Origin: Parazoarcus communis
GTDB lineage: Bacteria; Pseudomonadota; Gammaproteobacteria; Burkholderiales; Rhodocyclaceae
Direction of reading: 5' to 3'
DNA: 64,000 nucleotides
NCBI RefSeq assembly: GCF_003111645.1
Contig: NZ_CP022187.1
Location: 124,001 to 188,000, forward strand
Shown here: in pieces, positions 60,065 to 64,000 of the stretch
Numbering within the stretch: position 1 is the stretch's first letter
How the letters are laid out: the number at the start of each line of letters is the position of its first letter
Position numbers and translations under genes: made by a program
The notes under the pieces: model-generated
The model's input: the letters and a program-made list of their open reading frames with translations, nothing else
The model's database searches: none
Told to the model about the DNA's origin: nothing

Positions 60065-61252
60065 TCAGCCCTCGGCGGCAATCCTCTGCGCCATCGCGAT
60101 CAGGCTGCGGTCGCTGCCGGCGGGGCCGAGCAGGGACAGGCCGAGCGGGGCGCCGTTGCGCTTGACCAGCGGCATCGACAGTTGCGGGAAACCGCTCAGT
60201 CCGGCCAGGCACAGGAGCTTGATCGCATTGTTGCGATAGTCCTCGAGCCCGGCCTCGTCGGTGGTGAGCAGGGGGGCGATGTCGGGCATGGTCGGCAGCA
60301 CCATGACGCCATCGCTGCCGAGGATCTCAGCCAGTGCGGCGCGGACCTCGTCGCGGATCGCCACGCTTTCTTCGACCTGGGCATCGGTCACCAGCTTGGA
60401 CCACGCAAAGCGGTCGCGCACGCCGGGGCCGAGGGCGAGGCCGTGGCGTTCGATCATGTCGCCGTCGGTCTGCCACGCCTCACGTCCCTGGATGTAGCGG
60501 AAGGCCCAGTAGTTGCGATCGAAACCCTTGGGCGCCATGCGCATGAACACGGCTTTGCCGAACAGCGCCTCGACGCGGTCGAGTGCCGGCTGCAGTGCAT
60601 CGGACACGGCGCCGTCGAGCAGGCTCCAGCCGTCTTCCGGATAGAGCAGGCGGGGTTGTGCGGGCAGTGGTGAAGCGTCGGTGCCGAGCAGCACATCCGC
60701 CACCCGGCCAAAGGTCTCCGCATCGCGGGTGAAGAAGCCGCAGCTGTCGAAGCCCGGCGCGAGGTCCAGGCAGTTTTCCAGGCTGATGCGGCCGTGGGTC
60801 GGGCGCAGACCGAAGAGTCCGCAGTGGCTGGCCGGGCAGCGGACGGAGCCGCCGGTGTCGGTGCCGAGGGCGAAATCCACCAGTCCGTTGGAGACCGCCG
60901 CCGCCGAACCCGAGGACGAGCCACCGGGGATGCGGTCGGGTGCGCCGCCATTGACCGGTGCGCCGAAGTGGGCGTTGATGCCGTTCATCGAGAACGCGAG
61001 TTCGTCGGTATAGGTCTTGCCGACGAAGCGGGCACCGCTGTCGAGCAGGCGCTGCACGGTGGGCGCGGTGCGGGTCTTGATGCCCGACAGCGCCAGTACG
61101 TGCGGGTTGCCGCCGCCGGTCGGATAGCCTGCAACGTCGAAGAGATCCTTTACCGCAAAGCTGAGGCCGTCGAGCGGGCCGCCCGGCGTATGGGGCAGCG
61201 CGACTGCGGGGTAGGGAACGAAGGCGTGGGCGGGGTCGTGTTCGATCAGCAT
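60065..61252 (-). CDS. Amidase-signature family amidase
   Basis: The 395-residue serine amidase has the Ser-cisSer-Lys triad: Lys in SFAVKDLFD (residue ~34), the cis-Ser in PGGSSSGSAAAV and the nucleophile in GTDTGGSVRCPASHCG. The active enzyme acts on an amide of unknown structure. It is co-directional with the ABC transporter genes, 48 nt downstream of the first ATPase gene, so it probably processes an imported amide or peptide. Confidence 0.88.
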   Translation of the reverse strand: MLIEHDPAHAFVPYPAVALPHTPGGPLDGLSFAVKDLFDVAGYPTGGGNPHVLALSGIKTRTAPTVQRLLDSGARFVGKTYTDELAFSMNGINAHFGAPVNGGAPDRIPGGSSSGSAAAVSNGLVDFALGTDTGGSVRCPASHCGLFGLRPTHGRISLENCLDLAPGFDSCGFFTRDAETFGRVADVLLGTDASPLPAQPRLLYPEDGWSLLDGAVSDALQPALDRVEALFGKAVFMRMAPKGFDRNYWAFRYIQGREAWQTDGDMIERHGLALGPGVRDRFAWSKLVTDAQVEESVAIRDEVRAALAEILGSDGVMVLPTMPDIAPLLTTDEAGLEDYRNNAIKLLCLAGLSGFPQLSMPLVKRNGAPLGLSLLGPAGSDRSLIAMAQRIAAEG

Positions 61253-61300
61253 GAGGGGTCCGTTGTGGCTGTGGCGTGAGGGCTGTGCGGGCTTGCCCGC

Positions 61301-62368
61301 TCAGGCGATTTCGGTGACGGGAGGGGGTACGTGCGCTGCGGCTCGTGTCATGACCTGGGCCGTGGCGTCGGTGCGCAGGCAGCGCGCACGGTGGCTGCCC
61401 CCAAGCTCGACGGCGTCGGGCTGGGTCTGCAGGCAGGCGGGCTGGACGAAGGTACAGCGCTCGGCAAAGGCGCAGCCGGCGGGCAGGTTTGCGAGGTCGG
61501 GCGGTGCGCCGGGAATGCTCGCCAGGCGAGCGCCCTTTTCCATCGCGCCGTCGGCACGGGCCTTCATCAGGGCCAGGGTGTAGGGGTGGCGGGGGTTGCG
61601 AATCACTTCGCGGGTGGGGCCTTCCTCGACGATGCGGCCGGCGTACATGACCGCGAAACGGTCGGCAACCTCCACCGCGGCACCCATGTCATGGGTGACG
61701 AAGATGATCCCCAGACCCAGTTCGCGCTGCAGTTCGCGCAACAGCAGCAGGATCTGGATCTGCACCGTGGCATCGAGCGCGGTGGTGGGCTCGTCGGCGA
61801 GCAGCACCTGGGGCCGGCAGGCCAGCGCGAGCGCAATCATTGCACGCTGGCGCATGCCGCCCGACATCTCGTGCGGGTAGGCGTCGAGGCGGCGCTCGGG
61901 GCTGGGAATGCGCACGCGCTCGAACAGCTCCAGCGCACGCTTGCGTGCGTCTGCCGGGCTGATGCGTTCGTGACGGCGGATGGACTCCACGATCTGCTGG
62001 CCGACGGTGTAGACCGGGTCGAGGGCGAGCAGCGGCTCCTGAAAGATCATCGACGCGATGCGACCGCGATAGTCGGCGAGCGCGCGGCTGCCCATGGCGA
62101 GCACGTCGGCGCCGGCAACGTCGACCTTGCCTTCGATGCGGGTGCGGCGCTCGGGGTGCAGGCGCAGCAGCGAGCGCAGGGTGACGCTCTTCCCCGAGCC
62201 GGATTCGCCGATCAGGGCCACGGTTTCACCGCGGGCAACGCTGAGGTCGACGCCATTGACGGCTTTGACCGGTTTCTTGCCGCCGGTGAAGGTGACGCGC
62301 AGGTCGCGCACCGACACGATCGGCGTGCGATCGGTTTGAGTGTCTGTGTTCATGTCGGCTCCGCTCAT
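61301..62368 (-). CDS. Oligopeptide-type ABC transporter ATP-binding protein (DppD/OppD)
   Basis: The 355-residue ATPase has Walker A GESGSGKS, signature MSGGMRQR, Walker [13 protein letters not shown], and the C-terminal oligopeptide extension with [11 protein letters not shown] and GCAFAERC (cysteines of the Opp-type iron-sulfur/Zn region). It powers import of peptides, nickel or amide compounds. Its ATG overlaps the stop of the next ATPase gene (ATGA). Confidence 0.93.
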   Translation of the reverse strand: MSGADMNTDTQTDRTPIVSVRDLRVTFTGGKKPVKAVNGVDLSVARGETVALIGESGSGKSVTLRSLLRLHPERRTRIEGKVDVAGADVLAMGSRALADYRGRIASMIFQEPLLALDPVYTVGQQIVESIRRHERISPADARKRALELFERVRIPSPERRLDAYPHEMSGGMRQRAMIALALACRPQVLLADEPTTALDATVQIQILLLLRELQRELGLGIIFVTHDMGAAVEVADRFAVMYAGRIVEEGPTREVIRNPRHPYTLALMKARADGAMEKGARLASIPGAPPDLANLPAGCAFAERCTFVQPACLQTQPDAVELGGSHRARCLRTDATAQVMTRAAAHVPPPVTEIA

Positions 62369-63441
62369 GATGCGTGGATGACTGCGCCGGCTTGCGAGTG
62401 GCCGCTGTCGGGTTCATGGATCAGGCAGGCGGTTTCGCGCTGGTCGCGGTCCTCGAGGGTGGGCACACGCTGCGAACACACGGACTCGGCGAGCGGGCAC
62501 CGGGTGTGAAAGCGGCAGCCCGGCGGCGGGTCGATGGGGTTGGGCGGATCGCCCGCAAGTGCGGCCTCTTCGGTGCGGCGGTCGGGGTCCATCGACGGCA
62601 TGGACGAAAGCAGCGCCCGGGTGTAGGGGTGATGCGGCTGCTGAAACAGCGCTTCGGCGGGGCCGGTTTCGGCCACCTTGCCCAGATACATCACCATGAC
62701 CCGGTCGGAGATGTAGCGCACCACGTGAAGGTCGTGGCTGATGAAGAGGTAGGTCAGGCCGAACTCTTCCTTCAGGTCCATCAGCAGGTTCAGCACCTGT
62801 GCTTCGACCGATTTGTCGAGCGCCGACACCGCTTCGTCGAGGATCACCAGGCGCGGCTCGCAGGCCAGCGCACGGGCGATATTGACGCGCTGGCGCTGGC
62901 CGCCGGACAGTTCGTGCGGATAGCGCCCGGCAAAGCGCCGCGGCTCGAGGCCGACGCGTGCGAGGAGGTCGCGGGCGCGGGTGATGGCGACCTGTTTCGG
63001 TACGCCATGCACCTGGGGGCCAAAGGCGATCGAGTCCTGAATGGTGAGGCGGGGGTTCAGGGACGAGTAGCTGTCCTGGAACACCATCTGCACCTGACGG
63101 CGGTATTCGCGCAGGGGCAGGGCCGCGGAGCCGACGGTTTCGCCGTTGAAGACGATCTCGCCCGCAGAAGGTTCGATCAGGTGCATCAGCAGGCGTGCGG
63201 TGGTCGACTTGCCGCAACCGGACTCGCCCACCACGCCAAGCGTCTCACCCTTCATGATCTTGAAGTCGACACCATCGACCGCGCGCACGACCTTGCCGCC
63301 GCCGATCAGGGTTTCCACAAAACTCTTCTTGAGGTCGAAGTGCTTGACCAGTTTGCTGACGGTCAGCAGGGGCTGCGCGGGGCCGCCGCGGTCGCTGCCC
63401 GCTGGTGCGCCGATATGTTCGATGCTGATTCCGGTACTCAT
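62365..63441 (-). CDS. Oligopeptide-type ABC transporter ATP-binding protein (DppF/OppF)
   Basis: The 358-residue ATPase has Walker A GESGCGKST, a Q-loop VFQDSYSSLNPR, signature LSGGQRQR, Walker B LVILDEAVSALD and the tail GCRFHTRCPLAESVC. It is the second ATPase of the heterodimeric Dpp/Opp importer and lies 15 nt after the permease gene. Confidence 0.93.
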   Translation of the reverse strand: MSTGISIEHIGAPAGSDRGGPAQPLLTVSKLVKHFDLKKSFVETLIGGGKVVRAVDGVDFKIMKGETLGVVGESGCGKSTTARLLMHLIEPSAGEIVFNGETVGSAALPLREYRRQVQMVFQDSYSSLNPRLTIQDSIAFGPQVHGVPKQVAITRARDLLARVGLEPRRFAGRYPHELSGGQRQRVNIARALACEPRLVILDEAVSALDKSVEAQVLNLLMDLKEEFGLTYLFISHDLHVVRYISDRVMVMYLGKVAETGPAEALFQQPHHPYTRALLSSMPSMDPDRRTEEAALAGDPPNPIDPPPGCRFHTRCPLAESVCSQRVPTLEDRDQRETACLIHEPDSGHSQAGAVIHAS

Positions 63442-63456
63442 GACGGACTCCCTGGA

Positions 63457-64000
63457 TTAGCTCTTGACGTCCATCGCCGAGCGCAGGCTGTCGGACAGCA
63501 GGTTGAAGGAGATCGAGGTGATGAAGATCATCACGCCGGGCAGGGCCGCCACCCAGGGCTGGGTGTAGATTGCGGTGCGCAGGGTGTTGAGCATCAGGCC
63601 CCATTCGGGTTCGGGCGGGCGTACGCCGAGGCCAAGGAAGGACAGGCCGGAGGCGAGAATCATCGATACCGCGATCAGGCTGGTTGCAAAGACGAAGATC
63701 GGCCCCAGCACGTTGCCCAGCACATGGACCCGCACGATGGTGAAGGGGCTGGCACCTGATGCGCGTGCCGCTTCGACGTAGTCTCGCCCCCTGACCTGGG
63801 TGGTGACGCTTTCTGCCACCCGCGCGATCTGCGGAATGAACACGATGGTCAGCGACAGCAGCGCGTTGCCGATGCCGGCGCCGAGCGCGCCCGACAGGGC
63901 GATGGCGAGCAGCACCGACGGGAAGGCGTAGAGAATGTCGATGGTGCGCATGATCAGCGTGTTCACCAGGCCGCCCGCGTAGCCGGCGAGGATGCCGATG
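63457..64000 (-). CDS. ABC transporter permease (DppC/OppC), 3' part
   Basis: Reading continues past the window edge; only the C-terminal ~180 residues are seen. Helices are present in YAFPSVLLAIALSGALG and FVFATSLIAVSMILASGLSFLG, and the EAA loop YVEAARASGASPFTIVRVHVLG that contacts the ATPase. It is the second membrane subunit of the Opp/Dpp-type importer; the other permease and the binding protein should lie beyond 64000. Confidence 0.9.
   Translation of the reverse strand, partial: IGILAGYAGGLVNTLIMRTIDILYAFPSVLLAIALSGALGAGIGNALLSLTIVFIPQIARVAESVTTQVRGRDYVEAARASGASPFTIVRVHVLGNVLGPIFVFATSLIAVSMILASGLSFLGLGVRPPEPEWGLMLNTLRTAIYTQPWVAALPGVMIFITSISFNLLSDSLRSAMDVKS

Overview
This 64 kb window looks like chromosomal DNA of a GC-rich betaproteobacterium. 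The best fit is the Rhodocyclales (Thauera/Azoarcus type), judged from the protein families, the infC-rpmI-rplT-pheST-ihfA and surE-pcm-nlpD-rpoS gene orders, and a hydrogenase locus collinear with that of Ralstonia eutropha. No marker gene fixes the genus, so the placement is an inference. Codon use and base composition look uniform. I see no insertion sequence, prophage, CRISPR array or rRNA operon.

Layout. 1-1.8 kb: end of a ydbH-ynbE-ydbL envelope operon and a PolB-like exonuclease. 1.8-9.7 kb: tRNA-Val, thrS, infC (with an AUC start), rpmI, rplT, pheS, pheT, ihfA, a MerR regulator and tRNA-Pro. 9.7-16 kb: a cupin, a NUDIX hydrolase preceded by a short coupled ORF, a TVP38-flavoprotein fusion, and a serine uptake/deamination pair (sstT, sdaA). 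16-39 kb: a complete oxygen-tolerant membrane-bound [NiFe] hydrogenase locus. 39-42.5 kb: surE-pcm-nlpD-rpoS. 42.5-47.5 kb: a minus-strand moxR-DUF58-tgpA-mltB operon. 47.6-54.5 kb: an HDAC-family deacetylase, dapA-bamC, an alanine-rich repeat lipoprotein, a PLD-like protein, a JmjC-type oxygenase, rlmD and tRNA-Ser. 54.6-64 kb: an RlmI-like methyltransferase, a beta-alanine/pyrimidine catabolic group (transaminase, semialdehyde dehydrogenase, ureidopropionase-type hydrolase), an amidase and an oligopeptide-type ABC transporter running off the end.

The centrepiece is the hydrogenase locus, in the order hoxK-G-Z, [orphan HigA-like gene], hoxM-L-O-Q-R-T-V, hypA-B-F-C-D-E-X, hoxA-B-C-J, hupE. 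HoxK carries the six-cysteine signature of the oxygen-tolerant [4Fe-3S] proximal cluster. HoxB/HoxC form an H2 sensor with no Tat signal and no C-terminal processing peptide. HoxJ is a kinase with intact motifs, and HoxA is a sigma54-type response regulator with an intact GAFTGA loop. Three sigma54-like -24/-12 promoters lie before hoxK, hoxM and hupE. The first two each have a perfect-consensus IHF site exactly 29 nt upstream of the -24 element, and all three have an AGTGGAAA box further upstream. I propose this as the HoxA regulon architecture: H2 is sensed by HoxBC, relayed through HoxJ to HoxA, and acts with IHF on sigma54 promoters to drive enzyme, maturation and nickel-transport genes.
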